Below, piece after piece: positions 35,844 to 43,401 of a DNA stretch of 64,000 nt (position 1 is the first letter of the stretch; the number at the start of each line of letters is the position of its first letter). The position numbers and the translations under genes were made by a program. Below the pieces are notes generated by a model. The model was not told the DNA's origin, searched no databases, and worked only from the letters and a program-made list of their open reading frames with translations. This stretch comes from Geomonas limicola (GTDB lineage: Bacteria; Desulfobacterota; Desulfuromonadia; Geobacterales; Geobacteraceae): positions 1-64,000 of the forward strand of contig NZ_BLXZ01000008.1 of NCBI RefSeq assembly GCF_014193675.1, written 5' to 3'.

Positions 35844-37657
35844 CTAGGGTTCTCCTCGTTGAATAGGGGGAGCGTGAGGGTGGCCGTGGTCCCCTGGCCG
35901 GGAGGGGAGTCGAAACTGAGGCTCCCGCCGTGCTCCTGGACGATGCCGGCCGAGATGGAGAGCCCCAGGCCGGTGCCGCCGCTCTCGCGCTTGGTGGTGA
36001 AAAACGGGTCGGTGAGCCTGCCCAGCGATTCCGGAGGGATGCCGACCCCCTCGTCCCTGATGGTGAGCCGCACCTCGCCCGCCTCGAGGTCGTAACCGGT
36101 GGCGAGGAAGATGCCGCGCTCGCTTGAGGGGAGCGCCTGGCAGGCGTTGATCAAAAGGTTCACCACCACCTGCTCGATGCGCAGCGCGTTGCCGCTCACC
36201 TGGGGCAGCGGGGTGCAGTAGATCGCCTCGAAGCGCGTGGTGGCGCGCCTGAGCGAGGTGTCCACCAGGCGTACCGCCGCCTGGGCCACGGCGTTCAGGT
36301 CGAAGGGTTCCCGGCGTACCACGGAATCCTGGCGTGCGTAGTCTTTCAGGTCCTCCACGATCCGCTTGATGCGCGCGGCGCCGTCGGACATGTCGGCGAG
36401 CATCTGGGGGACCTCGTCGCGCATGCGCGAGTAGGGGAGCCCGGCCACCAGGAAGTCACCCTGTTCCCGGTAGCGCGCCTCCAGGGTTTCCAGGGCGTCC
36501 TGGTAAACGTCCTTGAGGATGGGGAGGTTCAAGAGGATGAGCCCGTTGGGGTTGTTCACCTCGTGCGCCACCCCGGCGACCAGCACCCCCAGGGTCGCCA
36601 TCTTGTCGGCCTGGATCAGCTTGTCCTGGTGCAGCCTCAACTCCTCGTAGGCGCGGTTGCGCTCGGCGACCTGGCGGGCCAGCTCCTCGGTGCGCTCCTC
36701 GACCCGGCGCTTCAAGGTGTGCGACCAGGCCGCGGTGGCGATCAGGATCACCAGAAGCGGCAAAAGCACCATGGAGCCGTACTTGATCACCTTCTCGCGG
36801 GGGAAACGCTGCTGCTCGTGGGGCCCCAGCCAGCGGTCGTAGATCGCCTGGTACTGTCCGGTCTGCTGCAGGATGGCGAGCCCCTCGCTGAAGCGGGTCA
36901 GAAGTTCGTGGTTTCCCTTGGCGACCGCGTAGCCGTACTTCTCCGCGGCGACGTTCTTCGCAACCGGCACCACGTTGGTCAGGTGCAGCTGCTGGATCAA
37001 GAACATCCCGGGGAGGCTTGCCAGCACCGCGTAGTCGCAGCGCCCGGAGGCCAAAAGCCTCAGCGCCTCGGCGGGGGAGTCGGTGAGCAGCAGTTCCGGT
37101 CCGAACCCCAGGCGCACCAGGGAGTCGTGCATGATCCCGTCGCGGAACACCACCACCTTCTTGCCGCGCAGCTCCTCGAGGTTGCTGACCGATCTGGTGC
37201 CGCGCCGGGCGAAGATGGCGTGGTGCACGATGGTGTGCGGCGGGGAGAAGTCGAGAGTCCTGGTGCGCTCCTCCGAGTAGGAGATCCCCTGCAGGATGTC
37301 GATCTTCCCCTCGGTCAGGTCGTTACGGAGCGTGGACCAGGCCCCGAAGCGGAACTCCACCTTCATCCCCATCACGTCGGCGATGGCGCGGGTCAGGTCG
37401 ACGTTGTAGCCGGCGGGCTTGCCGTCGGCGTCGAGAAATTCGTAGGGGGGATAGGCCCGGTTGCCGCCGACGATCACGGTGCGGCTGTCTGCGCCGTTTT
37501 CTGGCGCCTCGGCACGGGCCGGTGCCGCAGTGAAGAGGCTGAGCGTCGCCAGGAACCAGGCGAGGAATAGCGCCCTCGCAAGCAGGATAGTCGGGGAGCG
37601 CCGGAAGGTGGGGGACGTTTTTGGTGGCGCGCTGTGCTGCCTGAAGCGCCGGATCAT
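35840..37657 (-). CDS. Sensor histidine kinase with a periplasmic solute-binding (SBP_bac_3) domain
   Basis: About 605 residues from the ATG at 37657; a TTG at 37738 is also possible and neither site has a strong ribosome-binding sequence. A signal-anchor (ARALFLAWFLATLSLFTAAP) precedes a periplasmic family-3 binding-protein domain (VGGNRAYPPYEFLDADGKPA; YNVDLTRAIADVMGMKVEFR; GKIDILQGISYSEERT). A membrane helix near residue 300, a coiled coil, HisKA (AGVAHEVNNPNGLIL) and HATPase (GEVRLTIRDEGVGIPPESL; GGTGLGLSI) follow. It likely senses a carboxylate or amino acid directly and phosphorylates the regulator with which it overlaps by four bases. Confidence 0.9.
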   Translation of the reverse strand: MIRRFRQHSAPPKTSPTFRRSPTILLARALFLAWFLATLSLFTAAPARAEAPENGADSRTVIVGGNRAYPPYEFLDADGKPAGYNVDLTRAIADVMGMKVEFRFGAWSTLRNDLTEGKIDILQGISYSEERTRTLDFSPPHTIVHHAIFARRGTRSVSNLEELRGKKVVVFRDGIMHDSLVRLGFGPELLLTDSPAEALRLLASGRCDYAVLASLPGMFLIQQLHLTNVVPVAKNVAAEKYGYAVAKGNHELLTRFSEGLAILQQTGQYQAIYDRWLGPHEQQRFPREKVIKYGSMVLLPLLVILIATAAWSHTLKRRVEERTEELARQVAERNRAYEELRLHQDKLIQADKMATLGVLVAGVAHEVNNPNGLILLNLPILKDVYQDALETLEARYREQGDFLVAGLPYSRMRDEVPQMLADMSDGAARIKRIVEDLKDYARQDSVVRREPFDLNAVAQAAVRLVDTSLRRATTRFEAIYCTPLPQVSGNALRIEQVVVNLLINACQALPSSERGIFLATGYDLEAGEVRLTIRDEGVGIPPESLGRLTDPFFTTKRESGGTGLGLSISAGIVQEHGGSLSFDSPPGQGTTATLTLPLFNEENPR

Positions 37658-37950
37658 GTGGTTACCGATAAAAGCACGGGTGCGGGTCCGTAAGGGTTGC
37701 TGGAAAAACTGGCGTTTACCATAGCACATCAACGGCAAAAAAAAACGTATTTATCAGGTGTGGCCGGGTTGCTGGGTGCCGAGTGCCGAAACAAGGAACC
37801 CCAAAGAGCCCGACAGTATCAGGCGCAATCCCGTGCTGGCTGTAACCTTCGGTGCCGGCACCGAGATAGTGAAACGGCCCAGGGCTTACTGTACAAACGG
37901 CTGCAGCGGGCTATCATCTGGGTAAGCCTCTAACAGGGGAGGTAGTCGCT

Positions 37951-38385
37951 ATGGAAGAGGTCTTTGCAACTCTCTGCGTGTTTGTCTCACTGTGCCGCCT
38001 GCTCTCCGAGGAGATGGCGCACGGCCTCTGCTCCGGCATGACCTGGGGGCTGGGGATCCACCTGTTCTTCTGGCATGCCATCATGTCCGGGTCGCTCGCG
38101 CTCCTCGTCAAGTATCTCGCGGCACTGCGGGTGGTCCCGCTCTACAAGGTGCTGTCGGGGAGTCTCTGCCTGCTCTTGGTGAGCTGGTACGTCGACCGGA
38201 TCCTCAAGCACAACACCTACCTCATGGTGCGCGCGGTCGGCGTTGCCATCATCTTCTGTGCGGCATTGGGTGTGGTCATCGTGAGTGACGCAGGATTTGC
38301 ACGGCGGCAGGAACAGGTTCAGGCGAGCGCCCCGGCACAGGGTGAGACGCTGGCCCAGGCGGACTACGAGGTGCACAGGGACTGA
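37951..38385 (+). CDS. Hypothetical membrane protein, three or more helices
   Basis: A 144-residue protein with hydrophobic segments near residues 28-50 (GMTWGLGIHLFFWHAIMSGS), 63-80 (LYKVLSGSLCLLLVSW) and 90-112 (LMVRAVGVAIIFCAALGVVIV), and a polar C-terminal tail. GGGGAGG precedes the ATG by eight bases. It is transcribed away from the kinase gene and convergent with the small gene at 38396. No family recognised. Confidence 0.65.
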   Translation: MEEVFATLCVFVSLCRLLSEEMAHGLCSGMTWGLGIHLFFWHAIMSGSLALLVKYLAALRVVPLYKVLSGSLCLLLVSWYVDRILKHNTYLMVRAVGVAIIFCAALGVVIVSDAGFARRQEQVQASAPAQGETLAQADYEVHRD

Positions 38386-38395
38386 CGGGGATCGT

Positions 38396-38626
38396 TCAGG
38401 AGGGGCGTGCCTGGCGGTTCGATGCGGCAGGGGGAGAACCGTCGGTTGCGGGACGCGGTTTTGCGGGGGTCTTGCCCGCCGCCGACCCTTTGAGGGCTGC
38501 CCGGACCCGGGAGAAGGAGAAACAGGCAAAACCGAGCGCGATCGCGCTCACCGCGGCGAACTTAACGTAGTAAAACCATTCCAGGTAACCCTGGGTGACT
38601 TGGTAGTTCGACCAGCCAGTCGCCAT
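38396..38626 (-). CDS. Small single-pass membrane protein
   Basis: A 76-residue product with one hydrophobic helix (VKFAAVSAIALGFACFSF, residues about 21-38) and a basic, proline- and alanine-rich cytoplasmic tail. AAAGGATGGGTC stands before the ATG. A 16-base perfect palindrome lies 45 bases upstream of the start (38671-38686). No family recognised. Confidence 0.6.
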   Translation of the reverse strand: MATGWSNYQVTQGYLEWFYYVKFAAVSAIALGFACFSFSRVRAALKGSAAGKTPAKPRPATDGSPPAASNRQARPS

Positions 38627-38670
38627 GACCCATCCTTTGGGCGCCCAACCACTCCCGCCCCGGTAGGTTT

Positions 38671-38686
38671 TTCTGCCGCGGCAGAA
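38671..38686. promoter_or_regulatory. Perfect palindrome upstream of the small membrane-protein gene
   Basis: TTCTGCCGCGGCAGAA is a 16-base perfect inverted repeat between the two leftward genes at 38626 and 38793. There is no T tract on the reverse strand, so an operator is more likely than a terminator. Confidence 0.45.
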
Positions 38687-38792
38687 TAAACGTTTTACCC
38701 CATTCTGTAAACATAATTAATGTTAGCCCGCCGGGCCCCTCCTGGCCCGTCGCAACAGGGTGCGCCAGCCGACGGCGCCGCTCAACCATCTT

Positions 38793-39134
38793 TCAGGGCG
38801 CCGTCTGCAGCAGCCGCTTTACGGTCTGCTGCACGGCTCCCCGGCTGCAGCGCAGTTCCACCTCGGAAAACTTCTGGAAGGGGACCCCCGGCGCCGAGCG
38901 CGCCGCCTTGTTCTGCCGCTGCTGGGCGATCTTTTTGCAGTTCTCGAGAACCTCCCCTACCTCCCCGCCGGTAACCTCGCTCACCTCGAAATGAAAGATC
39001 TTCACCACCAACCCACTCCCCTGCTTGCTGGTTATGGTGCCGCGGCAGACCATCTGGTCCTGGGCCTGTGCCGAGGCGACGCCAACGAGCAGCGCCACTG
39101 CAGCGATTGCCGACATCGCGAAGATCCTGGTCAT
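38793..39134 (-). CDS. Small secreted protein, function unknown
   Basis: A 113-residue frame starting at the ATG at 39134 after CGGAG. The signal peptide is MTRIFAMSAIAAVALLVGVA with cleavage expected after AQA. The mature part has three cysteines (MVCRG; LENCKK; LRCSRG) and a mixed beta pattern (VVKIFHFEVSEVTGGEV). A longer frame on this strand overlaps the next gene and is not credible. It lies 16 bases after the DUF4124 gene and is likely cotranscribed with it. Confidence 0.65.
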   Translation of the reverse strand: MTRIFAMSAIAAVALLVGVASAQAQDQMVCRGTITSKQGSGLVVKIFHFEVSEVTGGEVGEVLENCKKIAQQRQNKAARSAPGVPFQKFSEVELRCSRGAVQQTVKRLLQTAP

Positions 39135-39150
39135 GGCAGACTCCGTGGGG

Positions 39151-39633
39151 TTACTCGTCGTCATCCGAGCGTACCCGGTGCGGCCGGGCCCGTTTGGGGG
39201 ACGGTACCCGGGGCGCCGAGCTTGCCGCGGGTACTGGCGCCGGGTTGTTGGGGATGATGGTGTAGCCGGGACGCTGCCCGGGGGCCCCGGTTTGCGTATC
39301 CCGCAGCTGCTGCACCGAACCTGGCTGCCCGGCCTGCGCCGGTCCCGCAGAGGGGGGCGCGGGCTGCGGTACGGGAGCCGGCACGGGTGTGACGACCGGC
39401 ACCGCTGCCGGGGCGGCACCCGCCGGTGCGGGGCTGCCTGCCGACGGGCCGGCGGGGATGGGGACTTTCTTGCCGGTGGCCACGTCGAGCAGCTTGGCCC
39501 GCGCCCGGTAGCGGGCCGGGATCTCGTGCAGGCTGTTGGTATAGAAGGCGGTTCCGGCACGGTCCTGCCAGGTGTAGATCTCGGCCGAGGCGCTGGAAGC
39601 AAAGAGCAGCAGGAACAAAAGCAGGTTCTTCAT
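39151..39633 (-). CDS. DUF4124 domain-containing secreted protein
   Basis: A 160-residue product from the ATG at 39633, ten bases after GGGAGG. Signal peptide MKNLLLFLLLFASSASA is followed by EIYTWQDRAGTAFYTNSLHEIPARYRA, the DUF4124 motif (x-Y-x-W-x-D-x-x-G). From residue about 65 on it is a proline/alanine-rich linker with a basic-acidic C-terminus (RARPHRVRSDDDE). DUF4124 proteins are periplasmic or surface proteins of unknown role. Confidence 0.75.
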   Translation of the reverse strand: MKNLLLFLLLFASSASAEIYTWQDRAGTAFYTNSLHEIPARYRARAKLLDVATGKKVPIPAGPSAGSPAPAGAAPAAVPVVTPVPAPVPQPAPPSAGPAQAGQPGSVQQLRDTQTGAPGQRPGYTIIPNNPAPVPAASSAPRVPSPKRARPHRVRSDDDE

Positions 39634-39764
39634 CGAGGGAACCCTCCCGAAAGGTAGCGGCAGACGCGCCATTATTAAAGATTACGGCACGCTATTCAAT
39701 CGGAAAAAAGGGGAGGGACTTTAGCCGGGGCCCTGGTAGAACCCCGCAGCGGAGCGGCGCGGCT

Positions 39765-40799
39765 TTAAGAGAGGAGACCGGAGACCGGGTTTTCGGCGAA
39801 AAATACGCCGTTTCGTCCCCCTTCCTTGACCCGGTACAGGGCGGCATCTGCCCGCTCTACCAGGCTTTCCACGGTGTCGAACTCGGTTGCCTCGGCGGCG
39901 CCGATGGAGAGCGTCACCGTTATGCCGACGTTTTCAAAGGCGTAGCGGCGCTCGCGCACGCCGGCGCAGAGTTTCAGGGCCACCGCCTCGGCTGCCTGCG
40001 GGGTCGACTTGATCAGGATCACGGCGAATTCGTCGCCGCCGAAACGCGCCACGAAATCGCTCTCCCTGAGCGTGGTACGGATCTGCTGCGCTACCCCCTT
40101 CAGGATCAGGTCGCCCGCCTGGTGACCGTGGGTGTCGTTGATCGACTTGAAGTGGTCGACGTCGAGGATGATCAGGAAAAAGCTCTCGTCGTAGCGCTGG
40201 CGCAGCCTGAGCATCTCGGCCAGCTTGTCGTCGAAGTAGCTGCGGTTGGCGAGCCTGGTCATGCCGTCCACCAACACCGCGGTGCGCAGCATCTCGATCT
40301 GGCGCTGCTGTGCCGAGAGGATCTTCTGCGAGCTGGCGAGCTTTTCCCGGAGGCTTGCGTTGTTGGAGATCATCCGGTCGATCTGCTCGGTGAGCCGCGA
40401 GGTTGCGGCGGCGACCTCCGCGGGGAGCCCGGCCCGGTCAAAACTCTCCCGCAGTTTCTTGAGCGCCTGCGAGGACTCGCTCGCCGCCTGCTCGGTGCGC
40501 TCGATGACCGCGGTCAGGATGAGCAGGATGCTGCGCACCGCCTGGGCCGAGTCGTTGATCTGCTGCTCGCGGGGGTCCACCGGGTGGCTGGCGGGATCGG
40601 GGGAAAGCGGCTCGATCAGCGCCTCTTTTTTGTCGAACGGCGGGACCGTGCCTAATTGGGCGACCGGGAGCAGGCGCTCGAAGACCTCGCGCAGTTGCTG
40701 CGCGCCCATGCTTTTCAGGGTGCGCCGCAAGGCGGGGAGAAGCGCGAGGCCCAAGATGAGTCCGGCAAGGAAAACGAAGAGTTGCGTCAGGGAACCCAC
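39765..40799 (-). CDS. Diguanylate cyclase (GGDEF), membrane-anchored
   Basis: A 344-residue protein with one N-terminal helix (LTQLFVFLAGLILGLALLPAL), a long helical linker (residues about 60-170) and a C-terminal GGDEF domain. The active site is intact (RFGGDEFAVIL near residue 257) and an RxxD inhibitory site (RESD) sits five residues before GGDEF. It should make cyclic di-GMP from GTP with product inhibition. No periplasmic sensor domain is present. A promoter is visible at 40867-40894. Confidence 0.9.
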   Translation of the reverse strand: MGSLTQLFVFLAGLILGLALLPALRRTLKSMGAQQLREVFERLLPVAQLGTVPPFDKKEALIEPLSPDPASHPVDPREQQINDSAQAVRSILLILTAVIERTEQAASESSQALKKLRESFDRAGLPAEVAAATSRLTEQIDRMISNNASLREKLASSQKILSAQQRQIEMLRTAVLVDGMTRLANRSYFDDKLAEMLRLRQRYDESFFLIILDVDHFKSINDTHGHQAGDLILKGVAQQIRTTLRESDFVARFGGDEFAVILIKSTPQAAEAVALKLCAGVRERRYAFENVGITVTLSIGAAEATEFDTVESLVERADAALYRVKEGGRNGVFFAENPVSGLLS

Positions 40800-41138
40800 G
40801 GTGCCACCTCCTTGCTACGCGCGGCGTAGCTGCCGTGTTGTAGGCGGTACTGACAAATATTAAAGCATTATAACAATCTGTCGCGCGTGCACAAGCAACT
40901 AGGTGAAGTTTGCTCTGTCAAGAGAGAACCCGGGACCCGATTCGGCCGGGTGACTTCTTGTTCGAGGGAACCTTGGTGACCGGTATGCCGGTGCCTGGAA
41001 TACTGACAGTGAAACCCTCGAGTGGCAGCTCGGGGGTGAGTCTGACAGGGGCGTGTAGATTTGATGCCGGTGTGATATTCTTATACCTGCATGTTATGCC
41101 TGCTGCTGGAGTGAGCCGGCAGAACAAAGGAGGCGAGG
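40800..41138. other. Divergent intergenic region between the cyclase and msrB
   Basis: Contains the cyclase promoter and, for msrB, only a weak TTGATG-N15-TATACC near 41060. No additional gene is supported. Confidence 0.4.
40867..40894 (-). promoter_or_regulatory. Sigma-70 promoter of the diguanylate cyclase gene
   Basis: Reverse strand TTGTGC (40889-40894) and a consensus TATAAT (40867-40872) separated by 16 bases. Confidence 0.6.
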
Positions 41139-41687
41139 ATGAGATATGCGGCACTTTTAACCGGGCTGCTGTTGCTGGGCATCACCGCGCTAGTCCTTTT
41201 CTCAGGAAACGGCGCCTTCATGACCAGCAGTGCTGACGCAGCGGCACGGATCAGAGTCTATTCGGCAGAAAAAGGAAGCTATGTCATGAGTGACGAGGTG
41301 GTAAAAACCAAGGAAGAGTGGCGGAAGATGCTGTCTCCCGAGCAGTATCACGTCCTGCGCGAAAAGGGGACCGAGCGCCCCTTCAGCAACAAGTACGCGA
41401 ACAACCACGAGCACGGCGTCTACCGTTGCGCCGGGTGCGGCCTCGACCTGTACCGCTCCGAGGACAAGTTCGAATCCGGCACCGGCTGGCCCAGTTTCAC
41501 CAAGCCGATTGCCCCGGAAAACGTGAAGACCGAGGTCGATCGCAGCTTCTTTTCAACCCGTACTGAGGTTCTCTGCCGGCGCTGTGGCGGACACCTGGGG
41601 CACGTGTTCGATGACGGGCCCAAACCGACCGGGCTGCGCTACTGCATGAACTCGGCGGCACTCAGCTTCGTGCCGACAGCCAAGTAG
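41139..41687 (+). CDS. msrB: Peptide-methionine (R)-S-oxide reductase, exported
   Basis: A 182-residue MsrB with an added N-terminal membrane or signal segment (YAALLTGLLLLGITALVLFS). Zinc is held by two CxxC pairs (YRCAGCGLDLY; LCRRCGGHLGH). GTGWPSF and GLRYCMNSAALSF include the catalytic cysteine. It repairs R-methionine sulfoxide in proteins; the N-terminal segment places it in the periplasm. AAGGAGGCGAGG precedes the ATG. msrA follows 54 bases downstream, and both share the terminator at 42393. Confidence 0.95.
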   Translation: MRYAALLTGLLLLGITALVLFSGNGAFMTSSADAAARIRVYSAEKGSYVMSDEVVKTKEEWRKMLSPEQYHVLREKGTERPFSNKYANNHEHGVYRCAGCGLDLYRSEDKFESGTGWPSFTKPIAPENVKTEVDRSFFSTRTEVLCRRCGGHLGHVFDDGPKPTGLRYCMNSAALSFVPTAK

Positions 41688-41741
41688 CCGCTTGTGTGGC
41701 GGTTCGGGAGCTGGGGCAGGGGGACCTGCCGAGGAGGGAAC

Positions 41742-42368
41742 ATGAAAGCGATGACGCTCGTGGGACTGATCCTGGCGAGCTTGTGTATCGTCCAGCCGGC
41801 CGGCGCCGCGGAGTCCGGGAAGGGGCCGGCCGCTCCGCTGCAACTGGCAACCTTCGCGGGTGGCTGTTTCTGGTGCATGGAACACCCGTTCGACGAACTT
41901 AAGGGGGTGGTCTCGGTTACCTCCGGTTACACGGGGGGGCAGAAGAAGAACCCGACCTATGAGGAGGTTTCGGCAGGAGGGACCGGGCATGCCGAATCGG
42001 TGCAGGTGCTCTACGATCCGGCTAAAATCAGCTACCAGAAGCTTTTGGAGCGCTACTGGCACAACGTGGATCCCACGGTGAAGGACCGCCAGTTCTGCGA
42101 CGTCGGGCACCAGTACCGGACCGCCATCTTCTACCACAACGAGGAGCAGCGGCGCCTGGCGCTCACCTCCAAGACGGCCCTGGAGCAAAGCCGGCGCCTG
42201 CCGGGACCGATCCAGACCGAGATCGTGCCGGCCGGCACCTTCTATCCCGCCGAGGAGTACCACCAGCACTACTACAAGAAAAACCCGCTGCGCTATCGCT
42301 ACTACCGCACCAGCTGCGGGCGGGACCACCGGCTCAAGGAGCTCTGGGGGGACCAGGCGGGGCGCTAG
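41742..42368 (+). CDS. msrA: Peptide-methionine (S)-S-oxide reductase, exported
   Basis: A 208-residue MsrA. The start at 41742 follows GAGGAGGGAAC and gives a signal peptide (MKAMTLVGLILASLCIVQPA, cleavage near GAA). Mature landmarks are FAGGCFWCMEHPFDELKGV with the catalytic cysteine, GYTGGQKKNPTYEEVSAGGT, GHAESVQVLYDP and QYRTAIFY. It reduces S-methionine sulfoxide. With MsrB it makes a complete exported repair pair for oxidised envelope proteins. Confidence 0.95.
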   Translation: MKAMTLVGLILASLCIVQPAGAAESGKGPAAPLQLATFAGGCFWCMEHPFDELKGVVSVTSGYTGGQKKNPTYEEVSAGGTGHAESVQVLYDPAKISYQKLLERYWHNVDPTVKDRQFCDVGHQYRTAIFYHNEEQRRLALTSKTALEQSRRLPGPIQTEIVPAGTFYPAEEYHQHYYKKNPLRYRYYRTSCGRDHRLKELWGDQAGR

Positions 42369-42392
42369 CCTGAAGAGTGCAGTTATCAACAG

Positions 42393-42436
42393 AAAAAGGC
42401 CGCGTCTCGGTGTACAACCGGGGCACGGCCTTTTTT
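42393..42436 (+). terminator. Terminator of msrBA (first repeat copy)
   Basis: AAAAAGGCCG (42393-42402) pairs with CGGCCTTTTT (42426-42435), followed by another T. It lies 25 bases after the msrA stop. Confidence 0.85.
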
Positions 42437-42591
42437 GTCGGTGGGGACCGGCATGTGGGGGGAAACGCGGGGCCGGTCCTCCACACCCCGTCCACAGCCC
42501 GTGCACAGCTTTTACCGGGGTTATCCACAGAAACGGGGAGTGCTCGGGGGCGGCCTCCCCCGAGGTTCCCCTCGTGGAGTTATCAACAGAA

Positions 42592-42638
42592 AAAGGTCGT
42601 GTCGCAGCGTGCAGAGCCGGAGACACGACCTTTCTTTT
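42592..42638 (+). terminator. Second terminator-type hairpin (second repeat copy)
   Basis: AAAGGTCGTGTC (42592-42603) pairs with GACACGACCTTT (42622-42633), followed by CTTTT. Its arms differ from those of the first copy but pairing is kept, so the structure appears conserved through compensatory changes. Confidence 0.75.
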
Positions 42639-42776
42639 AGTGCGGCTGCCGGGCCTGAGGCGGGACGGCACCTGCGAATCCACACGCCATCCACAGTTCT
42701 TGAACAGCTTTTCCCGCCGTTATCCACAGACGTGGGGACTGGTACCTCAGGTGCCGGTTCCCCCTTGCGGTTCCCC

Positions 42777-43157
42777 TCAGGAGGCGCGCAGGTAGTTGGC
42801 GATCTGCCACTTGAGGATGTCGAGCTCCGAGGCAAGTTTCTCGGGTTCGGTGCTGAAGCGCTGCACCAGGTCGAGCAATTGGTGCTGACCCGCCTCGTCC
42901 AAGGGGACGAAGCGCATGCCGATCATGGCGTTGTTGCAGTGGATCACTTCGATATTGAGCCTGAGTTGTGCGGTTTCCTTCAGGTACACGGTCAACAGGC
43001 AGATGGCGCCGACCGGAATGGTGACTGGTTCAGCGAAGCTCACCACCGCTCCGTTCAAGGAGATGTTGTCAAGCTGGCCATGATAGAGGGTGCTCTGGAA
43101 GCTGAGAGAGCAGGTCTCTGTCATGCGCACCCGGTGAAACATTCGCTGTTCTGTCAT
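42777..43157 (-). CDS. PilZ domain protein
   Basis: A 126-residue, single-domain protein. The N-terminal arginines (RMFHRVRMTET) and GQLDNISLNGAVVSF fit the PilZ cyclic-di-GMP signature RxxxR...(D/N)xSxxG, and VIHCNNAMIGMRFVPLD is the usual final strand. Such stand-alone proteins are cyclic-di-GMP effectors acting on motility or polysaccharide export by binding a partner. The target is not evident. It lies a few kilobases from a diguanylate cyclase. Confidence 0.85.
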   Translation of the reverse strand: MTEQRMFHRVRMTETCSLSFQSTLYHGQLDNISLNGAVVSFAEPVTIPVGAICLLTVYLKETAQLRLNIEVIHCNNAMIGMRFVPLDEAGQHQLLDLVQRFSTEPEKLASELDILKWQIANYLRAS

Positions 43158-43401
43158 GGCTTACCTTGGTCGACGCTGTTAGTACAACCAGGAAACTGGT
43201 TGCCAGTACTGCTCATCGGGACAACGCGTGGGAAACTTTAGGAGAGAAGCGCTGGACCCTCCTTATACCTTCTTTTGCATTCTGAGCACAGCACTTTGTT
43301 GCTCGTAATGACGGGGGCCGTCATCGAAGCTCCCGGAACCCATGCGAAAATTGCTATACTGGGGTCAGACCGCGAGGGTTCGGCGCGGCAGGAGGCGAGC
43401 C

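Larger units (their letters stand above)
42383..42728. repeat. Tandem 198-base repeat with four DnaA-box-like nonamers
   Basis: Two copies of one unit lie head to tail. Each starts with AGTTATCAACAGAAAAAGG, continues into a terminator-type hairpin, and ends with a TTATCCACAG site followed by GGTTCCCCTC. TTATCAACA occurs at 42383-42391 and 42580-42588, TTATCCACA at 42521-42529 and 42720-42728. These match the bacterial DnaA-box consensus TTATNCACA, exactly for the second pair. Weaker relatives (CCATCCACA at 42687, GTCCACAG near 42490) lie between. There is no dnaA, dnaN or AT-rich unwinding region here. Confidence 0.7.

Noticed and set aside
38793..39602. 269-codon reading of the small secreted protein
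   Set aside because: The first 156 codons are antisense-type, proline/arginine-rich sequence inside the DUF4124 gene in another frame. The signal peptide begins at 39134.
42383..42728. Chromosomal replication origin
   Set aside because: DnaA-box-like sites are present but there is no AT-rich unwinding region and none of dnaA, dnaN, rpmH or gidA is nearby. A titration-type site or repeat is a more modest reading.
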